NCBI RefSeq assembly: GCF_000208745.1
Contig: NC_030854.1
Coordinates: forward strand, 10,210,036-10,274,035
Source of the DNA: Theobroma cacao
Lineage: Eukaryota > Streptophyta > Magnoliopsida > Malvales > Malvaceae
Length of the DNA stretch: 64,000 nt
Direction of reading: 5' to 3'
Positions 11,628 through 23,933 of this stretch are shown here, in pieces. How positions within the stretch are numbered: the stretch's first letter is position 1; every line of letters starts with the position of its first letter. Below the pieces are notes generated by a model that worked only from the letters and a program-made list of their open reading frames with translations, was not told where the DNA came from and searched no databases. The position numbers and the translations under genes were made by a program.

Positions 11628-11730
11628 GAGTTTGAATAGAATTTGAGTGATAAAACTATTACTTATCACAGGTTCAAATAATAATTTTAAAATACTCATT
11701 ATCTAAATTCTATTGTAAATAATAATTTTT

Positions 11731-12013
11731 TGTTATGAATATTTTTGTGAATATCTATTTATATTATCTATATCTAAATTTGATGTAAATTAGATTAGAT
11801 TAAGATTTAGTCCATCTAATCTCTAAGTTTTATCTTCATCTTGTAAATTAATCTAGATAAGGGGTTATTAGCTTATAAATAGACCATTTCACTTCATTAG
11901 TATATATATACTTGAATAAGATCTTCTTACTCCCTCTGGATACTTTATTTTTCTCTAAATACTTTCTCTTATATTTCTCTTATAGTTGTTGTTTTAAGAT
12001 TTATTTTATAACA
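11731..12013 (+). repeat. 5' LTR of the Copia element
   Basis: 283 bases. It contains a TATA-like GCTTATAAATAGACC near 11872 followed by the likely transcript start. It ends at ATAACA, directly before an ATTATCAGCACG segment in the primer-binding position. Confidence 0.9.
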
Positions 12014-12249
12014 CATTATCAGCACGATTCTCTGATTTCTCAAGTTTTAGAATTATTATGTTTTCATCATCTTCAAGCTTCAAAAGGATTTCAATGATTG
12101 TGTTTTGATTTCTGGTTTTAAAAAATCAAGTAAGTGACTTGATATCTCTTTAGTATTTTCAATCCCTAAAAATCAACCTTAATATGAATTTTACTATCAT
12201 GTAGTATATATTTTGTCCCTTGATTGGAAAGTGAATTTGCTATTATATA

Positions 12250-12880
12250 ACTACTAATGAAAAACCATGAATATCCATTCCCTGAAGTGAATGTGACAAA
12301 CAAGCTACAAATAAAAATTATGAATGTTTATTTCCTGAAGTGAATGTGACAAACGAGCTACTAATAAAAAAATTATAAATTTGTCCATTCCTTGAAGTGA
12401 ATGCGACATCATTTAATAATTATGATCATGATCATGAATCTATCTATTCCCTGAAGTGAATGCCACATCATTTAATAATTATGATCATGGATATGGAAGA
12501 TGTCGTTATAATAATTTACATTATCACTATTTTAATTCTAATTATAATTTTACCACTAGTAATGGATAATAATTTTACCATCAGAATCTAAGAATAATTT
12601 TACCACCAGAAATAGATGGATAATTTTACCATCTAAATCTAAGGATAATTTTGCCACTAGAAGTGGATAGATAATTTACCACCAGAAATGGATCAATGCC
12701 ATAACCTACTAAAAAATGAATAATCCACCAGAAGTGAATAACTCATCATATGTGGATCACTCACCAAAAGTGAATGTATACTTGTAACCTATCACAAGTA
12801 AATGAATACTTTCAACGCACCAAAAGTAGATGGATACCTTAACTCACTAACCCACCAAAAGTGGATAAATAATGAAAAGA
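12250..12880 (+). repeat. Degenerate internal repeats in the gag region of the Copia element
   Basis: Two runs are visible: four copies around CCTGAAGTGAATG (12280-12465), then many copies around ACCACCAGAAGTGGAT (12550-12870). They lie just before the gag zinc knuckle and look like an expanded, decayed low-complexity gag tail. Confidence 0.6.
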
Positions 12881-12899
12881 ATAAAAGAAATATAGAAAA

Positions 12900-15800
12900 T
12901 GTATTGTTGTTGATGTGGCATGAAAGATCATTGGTCACGTACCTGTTGTACGTTTTAAATTTTATCAAGCATCACTGAAAATTAAAGCATCTTGTGATAA
13001 TTTTAATCATGGCCAAGTTGATATAGCATATCAAGATATTTGCCCACCCTAAAAGAGGAATTGATTACATGATTGGTAATAAAAATATCCATTATTAATT
13101 TTCTTGTCCTAAAAAAGGAATTGATCATTCAATTGGTAATAGAAATATCCAAAAATAAACTTAATAGTAATTGGTATATTTAGTATAACTATATTATGAA
13201 GATGCTTAAATATGTTTTCATTATATTTAAATGATATGTTCTTATTATGTGTTTTAATTCTATATTTAAAATTCTTTTATGTTAACTTGGAAGTTTCTTA
13301 TTGTATATATTTTATATTATTGAAGAAAATATAACTATTAATCTTGTTGGATCTAAGATCAATAATGTAAACATATATCTAGTAGATATTGCTACAACAC
13401 ACACTATATTTAAAGACAATAAATATTTTTTCTACTTGACAAAAAAAAATCAATGTTAGTTCAATATCTGATAGTACAAAATTAGAGGCTCTAGAAGAGC
13501 TAATATTTTAATACCTTGAGGAATAAAGTAATAGAAGATGTATTATTTTCTAGTAAGTCTCCAAGAAGTTATTAAGTTTTAAAGATATTTGTTTGAACAG
13601 ATATCATATTGAGACAATGAATGAAAGAGACACTTAATATCTCTATATTACATGTATTATCTCAAGTAGAAAATGTGTATTGAAAAGAAAATTACTCGCC
13701 CTATTCTCAGAATTAAACTATACAAATATTAGAATAATTGAAACTCATAATAAACTAGAAATTTACTAATGATTTTAATATTTGGCATGACCGGTTGGAC
13801 CATTCCGATCAATAATGATGCAAAAAAATGATTGAAAATTTATATGATCATTCATTGAAAAACCAGAAGATTTTTCAACCAAATGAATTTTATATACTAC
13901 TTGCTTTAAAGGCAAGTAAATTATAAAGTTATCACCAGTTAAAGTTGGGACTGAATTTCCTACGTTTTTGAATAATATTCAAGGTTATGTGTGAATTCAT
14001 ACATCCACCATGTGAACAATTTAGATATTTTACGGTTTTAATCGATGTATCGACTTGATGGTCACATGTGTGCTTATTATCAGCTTGCAATTTGGCATTT
14101 GCAACCATTAGTTTGTAAACACATTTTCCTAGTTCTATAATCAAGATTATTTATCTGGACAATGCTGATGGATTTACATCTTAGGCCTTTAATATTGCAT
14201 ATTAGTTTGAATAATTATTGAACAGCTTGTTACTTATACTTATGTACAAAATGGTATAGCATAATTATTTATTAAACACTTCCAACTGATTGCAAAGCTA
14301 TTACTTATGAAATTCAAACTCCCAATGTCTACTTGGGGGCATGCCATTTTGGATGTAGTAGCATTTGTATGCATCAAGCTAAATGAGTTATTATAAATTC
14401 TCCTTATATAATTGGTTTATGGTCATGACCAAATATTTCCCATTTAAGAATATTTGGATGTGCGATATATGTTTCAATTGTTCCACAACAATGCACAAAG
14501 ATGGGTCCTCAAAAGAGGTTATGAATATATGTTGGATACAAATCTCCATTTGTAATTAAATATTTAGAATTATCAATATGAGATTTATTCATGACAAAAT
14601 TTGTCAATTGTCATATTGATGAAACAATTTTTCCAACATTAGGGGGAGAAAAATAAGCAGCTGCAAAAGAAAATTTCTTAGAATGAATTATCATTATCTA
14701 GTTTTGATCATCGTACAAATCAATATAAACTTGAAGTTCAAAAGATAATTATTTTGCAAAATATAGTAAATCAATTACTAGACGTATTTATTGACCTAAA
14801 GGGAATAACTAAATCTTATATACCAGCTGCAAATGCTCTTATTAGCATTGATGTCCCTGTAGGACAAGGCACCCCAGAAGCGTGAAAACTAATCGGTTCC
14901 AAAGATAAAATCATCGAAAAAGAAAAGAAGCAAATATTTAAGATGGTTAGAAAGAGGAAGTAGAAACTCTAGAAGAGAACCCTGACATAATTGATAAACA
15001 TTCTAGAAGAAATTCATGTACCTGAAATCAATTAAAATAAAGAGATCTCAATCAATTATGTCATGATGAGAAAAGATAGAACTAGTAAATAAACATCGAC
15101 GATATTGTGTATATAATATAGAGCCCAGTATTATGAAAGAAAAACGAGGATCTTGAACCTACATCTATTGAAGAATGTAAATATAGAAATGATTGGCCAA
15201 TGTGGAAAGACGCAATTAAGGAGGAAATGTATTTAATTGCAAAATGTGAAGTTTTTGGACCTGTAATCCATACACCAAATGGTGTAAAACCAGTGAGATA
15301 TATACATGAGTATTTGTGCAAATACAAAATGAGAAAAATGAGATTATGAGATATAAAACACGGCTAGTCGCACATGATTTTCTCTAAAGATCTAGTATTG
15401 AAGATGAAGAGATATTCTCTGTGGTGGCTATAATTATAATTCTATATTAACTAGTTTAGCAATAAATGAGAAAATTAAAATGTGTTTAATAAGTGTAGCT
15501 ACAGTCTATTTATAGGCTCATTTGATATCAATATCTATATAAAAATCCTTGAAGGATTTAGGTTGCCTAAAACACAAAATTTGAAATCCCAGAAGATTTA
15601 TTCGATCAAATTAAATAAATCTTTATACATATTAAATCAATCCGGATGCATGTGGTATAATCGCCTTAGTGAATATTTGTCAAAAAAAGGCTATAAAAAT
15701 TATCCTGTATGCCTATGTATTTTTATAAAAAGATTCGAATATGAATTTGTGATAATTGCTGTTTATATTGATGACTTGAACATTATTGGAACTCTTGAAG

Positions 15801-16730
15801 AGTTATTAAAAACCATGAATTACTTAAAGAAAGAATTTGAGATGAAAGGCCTTAGAAAAACAAAGTTTTGTTTGGGTATTCAAATTGAACACTTGACAAA
15901 TGAAATTTTTACCCATCAATCTAATTATATAGCGAAAATGCTAAAACGATTTTATATAAACAAAGCACATCTATTGAGTTCACCAATGGTTGTAAGATCA
16001 TTAGATGTGGAAAAATACATTTTCTAACCTTGAGGATAATGAAGAACTTCTTGGTCCTGAAGTGCCATATCTTAGTGCAATTGGAGCATTAATGTATCTT
16101 GCTAACAATACATGGCCTGATATATCATTTGCTGTGAATTTATTAACAAGATATAGTTCTTCTCCAACTTGAAAACATTGGAATGGAATTAAACATATAT
16201 TTCGATATTTTCGAAAAACAATGGATATGGGCTTATATTATTCAAATGCATTAAAATCATATTTAATTGGTTATGTAGATGCAAGATATTTATCAGATCC
16301 ACACAAAGCTCAATCCCAGATAGGTTATTTGTTCACATATGGAGGTGTGGCTATTTCATGGCATTTTATAAAACAAACTATAGTTGCTACTTCTTCTAAC
16401 CATGCAGAAATTTTAGCAACTCATGAGCAAGTCATGAATGTATCTGGTTAAGATTTATAACTTAACATATTCGAGAAATGTGTGGCATGTCGACCAAGAA
16501 GGAAATTCCAACAACGTTATATGAGGATAATACTACTTGCATAGCACAGTTAAGGAAAGATATATTAAATGTGATAGAACAAAACACATAGTTCACCAAA
16601 ATTCTTCTTCATGATCTCCAAGAAAATGGTGAAATAAGTGTTCAACAAATTCAGCCAAGTGACAATCTAGCAAATTTGTTCACTAAAGCCCTTCCTATTG
16701 CAACATTTGAAAAGTTGAAATGTATCATTT
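12900..16730 (+). pseudogene. Broken gag-pol of the Copia element
   Basis: Readable fragments in order: a CCHC-like knuckle (CGMKDHWSRTC, near 12910); an integrase HHCC region (IWHDRLDHSD, near 13780); an integrase core strand (RYFTVLIDVSTWWSHV, near 14022); and a reverse transcriptase start (RNDWPMWKDAIKEEM, near 15185). The longest intact stretch is 15482-16027, with the catalytic box YIDDLNIIGT in place of the usual YVDD. RNase H follows at 16221-16451 (SQIGYLFTYGGVAISW and SSNHAEILA). Many stops and frameshifts separate them. Confidence 0.88.
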
Positions 16731-16950
16731 TAAATATCTCTATAATGTAGTTATTAGGGGGAGTAAAATAAACACTGTACTCTTTTCCTTCATCAAGGTT
16801 TTTCTCATTGGGTTTTTCTTGATAAGGTTAATTAGTATTTCATAAGCGTATTTTTGAAAAGAATTATGTACTATTTTTCCTTCACTCGAATTTTTTTCCA
16901 TAAGATTTTAACGAGGCATATTCTTAATACAATAGATATTCAAGGGGGAG

Positions 16951-17234
16951 TGTTATGCATATTTTTGTAAATATCCATTTATGTTATCTATATCTAAATT
17001 TGATGTAAATTAGATTGGATTAAGATTTAATTCATCTAATCCCTAAGTGTTATCTTCATCTTGTAAATTCAATCTAGATAACGGGTTATTAGCTTATAAA
17101 TAGACCATTTCACTTTATTTGTAAATACATACTTGAATAAGATCTTCTTACTCCCTCTAGATACTTTCTTTCCTTCTAAATATTTTCTCTTATATTTTTC
17201 TTATAGTTGTCGTTTTAAGATTTATTTCATAACA
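16951..17234 (+). repeat. 3' LTR of the Copia element
   Basis: 284 bases, the partner of 11731-12013, preceded by a polypurine tract. Differences from the 5' LTR are scattered substitutions with a one-base length change. Confidence 0.9.
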
Positions 17235-18023
17235 TTTTTAATATTAATTTTTAGTTTTATCTAATTTTTTATAAATTTCTTCCAATTAATGTAACACTTA
17301 TTATAATTCATTAATTGTTGTTTGAAATTTTAATTTATATTTTTTTAAACTAATTTTAATTTATTGATCAATTTTCATTCATAATATACATAAAATTTAA
17401 ATTTAAATTTATTTTAATTAAGTATTTAATGAGTATAAATATTTGAAATATATTGTCTAAAATATTCAAATACAAATTCGAGAAGCAATTCAAAAGTTGT
17501 TTACTCTATCAAATAATAAGATTGAGATTATGATATCTGAAAAATAATAGGTAGCTTACCATTGGCGTCTCTAAAACTATCCCTAGAGAGTGACTTGATG
17601 CCCAAATCTTGCTAAGAATTAAAAAGTGAAAAATAAAAGACATTTTCAAAAAACTTAAAAAACCCTTTTAAGTAGTACATGTATCTACTGGCTCAAAAAT
17701 GAATTGGAAGAAGAAGAAATCAAAACCTTAGAATTTCAATAAATGGTTATATTCATATCAAGCCCAAAACAATATCATAAGATTAAGGTAAGTGGGCACA
17801 ATGTATTCAAACTATTAGTAGCTACTCCATCTAGATGATTAAACCATCAAACAGAGCTTAAAATGCAAGATCCTTATCTGACACGTGCTGGTTGCTTAAA
17901 CTAGTATGATCCCCACAAGTTCAGCCACCCAATTAGGGGGTTGATAAACTTATATACTCAACTCTTTGCTGAGTAAAAGAATACATAAGTCCTACACCTT
18001 CATCAATAAATGTTACCATTTCG
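17235..18023. other. AT-rich spacer and probable 3' UTR of the MYB/SANT gene
   Basis: The region next to 18024 is probably the minus-strand gene's 3' UTR. The rest is AT-rich with no supported coding sequence. Confidence 0.45.
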
Positions 18024-19651
18024 TTACTGTGGACGAAGCTTTCTCATCAACCACTTCTTTCTTAGGGAGGCGTCTAACGCTAGGAACATCCTTGCCCTTC
18101 TATCATCCTCCAAAAAGTCACATGCGTCTAGTAACAAATCATCATCAATGCCTGGTATGGCCTGGAGTTCCTCAATTACTCTCCTTGTTGGTGCATTCTC
18201 ATTCTCTTTCTTCCTTTTTATCGAGGTAACCACAAACGCCATCTCTCGTACTGCATTGGCCATACCATCTTCTTCACTTCTGGACCTTTTAGGTTGATGT
18301 GAAGTTCTTGGCATCTGAGATTGGTGCTTGTTTTGTTGTTCCTGTAATTTACTACCAACAATTGGAGCTGGGACTTTATCATGCACCTTTTTAGCCACCT
18401 TGATGTTAATAGTTGGCTCTGATCTTCCACCGATATCCTTCCCAGGGGTCCCATTCTCGCTACTCATATTGCATTGCAGAATTCTAGTTTCTGCAGAAGT
18501 AGATTCATTGCAGCATATGATGCACATATCATCATAACATGGCATTGATTTGTTTTTGAATCTTCTAAATTCAGGATGCTCCTGCATTTATAACTAGTAA
18601 GCTCCTTCTTGTCCAATATATTTAACCGAAAGGACATGTTGTGTCAATGAAATGCATTTTGTACCTTAACATATTTATTCCAGACACGATCATCAGCTAT
18701 CACCATTTTTTGGGTTTCATCCCAGTGAAACCCTTTTTCAGCAAGCAGAGTTTTTATACTAGCATACTGGCTCCTCAAGATCTTATAACGATTTTTCAAG
18801 ACAGCTCTACTATGCTGCAATCCAAATTTTGCATTAAACAATGTGATCATGCTCACCCATGCCTTTTTCTTCAAGGTACAGCCAACTTTATTCCCTTTAT
18901 GCACCTGATCCAGCATGACCTCAAGGAAGTATTGGTCCATTGTTGGTGTCCAGTCAATTTTTGAGCGATCACAACTGCTGGGAGTTTTATCATCTGCTCC
19001 TTTCTCTAGAATGGTCGAAAAATAATATTCAAAATCAATATCTATTCTAGTTATTAGTTAAGTAGAAAACATACAGCAATAGTCAGCTATCATATCACAA
19101 TACCCACCTTCATTCTCAAAGTCTACATCGAAACATGAAAGACTGTATCTTCCATCAGCAACTATATGCCCACATATCACGCACAACTCTGTGTAATATG
19201 GCACAACTTTTGTTCTGTATGATTGCATATCTGGGTGGGCCTGTAAGTTTTAATGCAGGAAGCTAATAGCAATTTTAGTTCCATATGTTGTTTGAAAGAT
19301 TCAAGTAAAAGTTTGTACCTTGAGATACTCATCCCATTTATTGTTATCAGCTTTTACCATCTGCACTTCTTCATCCCACTTAAATCCACTTTGATCCAGA
19401 AGAATCTTCATCTCATTATATTGCTTCCTCATTCGTTTGAATCGGTTTTTCAGAACATCAATATCATATTTAAAACCAAACTTGGAATTAAATTGTGTTA
19501 TCATATCCACCCACGCCAGTTGTTTAAATGCATGATCAGTTTTGTTCCTCCTTTGCACTTGCTCCACCAAAAGCTCAACAAAAAACTGATCTTGTGGTGG
19601 CGTCCAATTGGCCCTCACATTGTCAGTGTCACTCAAAGAATCATCCTCCAT
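18024..19651 (-). CDS. Nuclear protein with two MYB/SANT-like DNA-binding domains
   Basis: The minus-strand exons are 19651-19319, 19240-19108, 19005-18665 and 18581-18024, phases agree, 454 residues. Residues about 15-110 and 172-268 are two copies of the plant MYB/SANT-like domain (Myb_DNA-bind_3 type). Both have W-T-P, then LKNR[FY]K, then G[FH].WDE. Each domain is followed by an exon starting with an HP...R.K..P.Y motif and ending in CVICG or CIICC. The C terminus has basic patches (PKRSRS, KRKK) and a conserved block, ELQAIPGIDDDLLLDACDFL to LRKKWLMRKLRPQ. This architecture resembles plant L10-interacting MYB-domain and related proteins; the domain is also shared with Harbinger-type transposon proteins. 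A sequence-specific regulator is likely; the target is unknown. The start lies just after an acceptor, so the 5' UTR is spliced (an upstream exon is likely at about 20799-20930). Confidence 0.88.
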
Positions 19652-21579
19652 TTCCTTGCCTGCAAGTTGAAAGAGTTAACAATCATAAGAAACTGAATGC
19701 ATGTAGCAACAAAACATGCTTGAGATATTTAATACACGACGCATTAGTCAAACAGGTGCAATAAACAAGAGAATCATCAATGAGATAGAGAAGCCCAACA
19801 TCTAAATCACTGTAAGACTTCTTTCCCCTCCCAAACCCCTTCTTCCCCCTTCTTTAGAATTCTAAAATATACCATTAAGGGGGGTAAAGAAGCCACATAT
19901 TTGCTAACACAATTTAGTATTCTGTTACAACTTGGAAGCAAGAAAACAAAGATTTTAGATTTCGTTGATTTCTTATTGTTTCATGAAAAAAAGTTGCACT
20001 CTTCCAACACTACCAAATCCACAAAAGCACACACCATTTTCATAACCTTCATTATCCTCTTTACACATTGAACTATTACCACTAGCATTATTATGCAAAC
20101 TATAACATGTCTTCTCCTTCTTCACCACTGTCATCATCACTACACCACCACTTCTCAGCAACCGAAGCCCCAGCGAAGGCCGCCTTAGGAAATATCTTAT
20201 TATTTTATTTTATTTCATTATTTAAACTAATGACATTACAATGAAATTACAACTGTAGCTTCCCATCGAAAAGCAACGAATGGCACTGAACCAATTCCTT
20301 GGTTGATCATCAAAGTTTCTTTTTAAAAGCTAAGTAAATGATGATTAGCAAACAAATAAAATAAACAATTTTATTCTCAGTTAGAAAATTATCAAAAAAA
20401 AAATCAATTAGAAATCTAACCACCTAACAACCCAGATAAAATTAAATTTTTTTTTAAAAAAAATCATTTTCCCAGAAACTGACACATTTCAGGAATTCCT
20501 ATACTTTCTCAACACCAAAACACAGAATAATATAAAGGTTTACCAACGCAGTTGAATGTAATTCTAATGCTCTATTTGATTGACGAGCAAATGCAGGAAA
20601 ATCAAAGAAAATGTTTCAACGTAATCTTGATTTTTCTTTCCAAGGTTTTTAATGAACCGAAAAGGAAGAGAGAATAAGCAGACCGATAATCAAATAAATA
20701 CGATAATAAAAACTAAAATGTATCTGTACGAAGAGACAAGAATTAAAATGTAAAAATTGAAAAAGAAAAGCACGCTGCGTTGAAGGATGGTAGGTTACCT
20801 CTTTGGCTTTGGGCGGTTATGGCTGCTTCGAGCCTCTTCCTGGCAAAATGGGGAATAGGGTTATCCGTGGATAAGAGAGGAAAAAGCCGTGTTTGGCTTG
20901 GTTTTTCCTTTTGTTTTTTTTTATCCACTTGTAGATTTTTTTTTTTTAAAGGCCCCTCGTAGATTTTTTCAATTAACTTAGAATAATTAAATTAATAAAT
21001 TTTTTATTTCAAGGCAAAAAATCCGCCCTTTTTTTTTAAATAGAGATTTTATTACATTCTGACCATTCAAAAAAAATTCCTAACATATTGTACATCAACA
21101 AACTTCTAAATTCGATAAACAACAAAACATGAAACACAAAATAATTCGTTAAATGTAAACTCGTACTAAGCATGAAACCAGTTAAATTTATCTCAAACTT
21201 GTCACATTTGCAATGTGTTGTTATCAGTGCCGTCCCTGGCCCAATATATCTTTGCGTACCATATCTCAATTATTCTAGAGTGAGAAAGAGAGAGAGACAC
21301 AATTCCATCTGTACTGTTAATACTAATAGATTAATAAATTTAAATTGGGTAACAATGGAAAAAAAAAACCAAGCAATTATAATAATTTACTACTTGATAA
21401 TCTTAATGATGTGTATTTATGTAAAATTATTGTAGAATTGTAAGGCTTTAATCCTAAACAAGCAAGTTTTCTTTATATTTGCAAGGGAAATAATTTAATT
21501 TCCTCCCATTTGAATAATGCCATTGAACATTTCAAGTTTTCAATTATAATTGTTTTTTTGGTATATAAATTCAAGTAAA
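19652..21579. other. Upstream region of the MYB/SANT gene and AT-rich spacer
   Basis: A GC-richer stretch at about 20799-20930 ends on the minus strand in a GTAACC donor and probably is the first, non-coding exon of the MYB/SANT gene. Open frames elsewhere here have no motifs. Confidence 0.4.
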
Positions 21580-21740
21580 TTTTTATTGTTCTATTGCGTA
21601 CAATCGAGACTCTTATATTTTAATTTTTGATTAAATAGATTTTTATTATTAACGGTTAACTAATTACTTTTTAATTAAAATATTATTTATCATTTTCAAA
21701 TATTAACATTAACTTGATGTAACGATGATATGGAAAGTGA
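21580..21740. repeat. Foldback MITE-like repeat, partial copy (left arm)
   Basis: The segment reads like the left arm of the element at 2955-3410 (TATTTTAATTTTTGATTAAAT, then a TTAACTAATTA stretch and ACATTAACTTGATGTAACG). No right arm is evident. Confidence 0.35.
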
Positions 21741-21788
21741 ATAAGGGCAAGGCCATATGTTAATGGGATTTTTGAAACTTTTTACTTA

Positions 21789-21810
21789 ATATATATATAT
21801 ATATATATAT
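21789..21810. repeat. (AT)11 microsatellite
   Basis: Perfect AT dinucleotide run. Confidence 0.95.
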
Positions 21811-21835
21811 TTAATTATTATGAAAAATAGTATAT

Positions 21836-22735
21836 TTATGGAGTTGTGGCCCCTCCAAAATTTTTGTAAATTTTTATTTATTATATATTTTTTATACTCT
21901 CAAATAATTTTTTTATTTAATAATTTATATAAATAAAAAATAATAAAATAACTTCACAAACTCTACTTAACTTTACTCTAAATCTTAATTAAGTTTTTTC
22001 ACACCTCTTTCTCTCTCTTTCTTTTCTTTTTTGTTTTTTATTTTTACTTTACTCTCTTCTATGTAAATCACAATTGAAATAAATTTCATTCTTTAAAAAA
22101 AATTTATGAACTTGGACATTGGCCACTCACCATTATTGTGTGAAACTAAGAGGAGATAAAGTTTTATTTTATTTTTTTTATATTATTTAACCATTTACAT
22201 ATTTAATTATTGTGTGAAATCTTATATATTGTATTTATATATTTATGCATTATAATTTTATATTTAGTATTTTACTTTAAAACATAAATAAAATAAAAAT
22301 ATTAGATTTTGACTGCATTAAATTTTTTAAAGATTAATTAAAGTATAAGTTAAAAATAATTGACAAATTCTTTAAAAGAAAATATATAAATCGTCCAAAT
22401 TATTCTCCTACATTTGAGACACCAAACTAATAAAAATTGTGAAAAGAAGATTTCGTGATGAGTTTCTTATAGATAATTTACTTATTTATATTAAAAAAGA
22501 TATTATTAACCTTTTCAATATAAAATTAATTATTGATGAATTTAAATCTATGAAACATCATCCAACACAACTTTCATAAAAACTTATAATAAATCTTTCT
22601 TTTCTTGATCTTTTTTATTTATATGTTATATAAAATTGTTTATTACGAATGTTTTGATTGTTGATTAAATTTAACATATTAATTTTTGTTCATCTTTAGT
22701 TCTCCCTCAACAAAAGTTAGTTAACTCCGCTTGCA
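21836..22735 (+). mobile_element. hAT-type DNA transposon remnant
   Basis: Codons 22445-22579 read RRFRDEFLIDNLLIYIKK then DIINLFNIKLIIDEFKSMK, ending at a stop. This matches the extreme C terminus of plant hAT transposases of the TTF-type group (family pattern: R...F..D.L..YIE..I...F....I.DEF...K). The left edge GTTGTGGCCCCTCCAAAATT and the right edge near CTCCCTCAACAAAAGTTAG look like the ends such elements carry, but no perfect inverted repeats or target duplication were seen. Nearly all of the transposase is gone. Confidence 0.6.
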
Positions 22736-23075
22736 AGACTAAAGATCATGTGCTAGTACCTGAACTCTTTCGCTATCCACAAGACTTCTCTCGATGAAAG
22801 CTTTGTCATCCTGAGGCCAAAAGAAGTGCTTGGTTAAATTGGAATTCTCATCGTTCTTCTCTATAATTGGGACCTTATAAAGCTAATCATGGCCCAAAGT
22901 CATCGCATGATAGAGAGGGAGATTAAGCAAGATGCCTAGTATATGGATTACTAATAAAAGGATCGCATTACTGTATAGAACATAGAATAATGTTTCACCA
23001 TTATAAGATTCAAAGCAGATCATGAAATTGAGAAAATGTGCTCCTCCCACTCAATAAAATTGCGAAATATTACAA
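22736..23075. other. Spacer before the first assembly gap
   Basis: Slightly less AT-rich than its surroundings. A short stretch could read PELFRYPQDFSR on the plus strand but stops directly after it; I do not recognise it as part of a known gene. Confidence 0.3.
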
Positions 23076-23883
23076 NNNNNNNNNNNNNNNNNNNNNNNNN
23101 NNNNNNNNNNNNNNNNNNNNNNNNNNNNNNNNNNNNNNNNNNNNNNNNNNNNNNNNNNNNNNNNNNNNNNNNNNNNNNNNNNNNNNNNNNNNNNNNNNNN
23201 NNNNNNNNNNNNNNNNNNNNNNNNNNNNNNNNNNNNNNNNNNNNNNNNNNNNNNNNNNNNNNNNNNNNNNNNNNNNNNNNNNNNNNNNNNNNNNNNNNNN
23301 NNNNNNNNNNNNNNNNNNNNNNNNNNNNNNNNNNNNNNNNNNNNNNNNNNNNNNNNNNNNNNNNNNNNNNNNNNNNNNNNNNNNNNNNNNNNNNNNNNNN
23401 NNNNNNNNNNNNNNNNNNNNNNNNNNNNNNNNNNNNNNNNNNNNNNNNNNNNNNNNNNNNNNNNNNNNNNNNNNNNNNNNNNNNNNNNNNNNNNNNNNNN
23501 NNNNNNNNNNNNNNNNNNNNNNNNNNNNNNNNNNNNNNNNNNNNNNNNNNNNNNNNNNNNNNNNNNNNNNNNNNNNNNNNNNNNNNNNNNNNNNNNNNNN
23601 NNNNNNNNNNNNNNNNNNNNNNNNNNNNNNNNNNNNNNNNNNNNNNNNNNNNNNNNNNNNNNNNNNNNNNNNNNNNNNNNNNNNNNNNNNNNNNNNNNNN
23701 NNNNNNNNNNNNNNNNNNNNNNNNNNNNNNNNNNNNNNNNNNNNNNNNNNNNNNNNNNNNNNNNNNNNNNNNNNNNNNNNNNNNNNNNNNNNNNNNNNNN
23801 NNNNNNNNNNNNNNNNNNNNNNNNNNNNNNNNNNNNNNNNNNNNNNNNNNNNNNNNNNNNNNNNNNNNNNNNNNNNNNNNNNN
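23076..23883. other. Assembly gap (808 N)
   Basis: Undetermined bases. Long open frames through this stretch are artefacts of N. Confidence 1.

Positions 23884-23928
<45 letters not shown>
23884..23928. repeat. (AT)n microsatellite at the gap edge
   Basis: At least 22 AT units directly abut the gap, so the true tract may be longer and probably caused the assembly break. Confidence 0.95.

Positions 23929-23933
<5 letters not shown>

Larger units (their letters stand above)
11731..17234 (+). mobile_element. Copia-type LTR retrotransposon, decayed, both LTRs present
   Basis: LTRs at 11731-12013 and 16951-17234 begin TGTTATG and end CATAACA or ATAACA. By eye they are about 94-95% identical. A 5-bp TTTTT flanks both sides (11726-11730 and 17235-17239). 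A purine-rich tract, AAGGGGGAG, ends just before the 3' LTR. Internal order is gag zinc knuckle, protease, integrase, reverse transcriptase, RNase H, which is the Copia order. The frames are broken many times, so the copy cannot make its own proteins. Confidence 0.93.

Noticed and set aside
22740..22830. Possible exon reading PELFRYPQDFSR
   Set aside because: It stops immediately, there is no neighbouring exon, and I could not assign it to any family.
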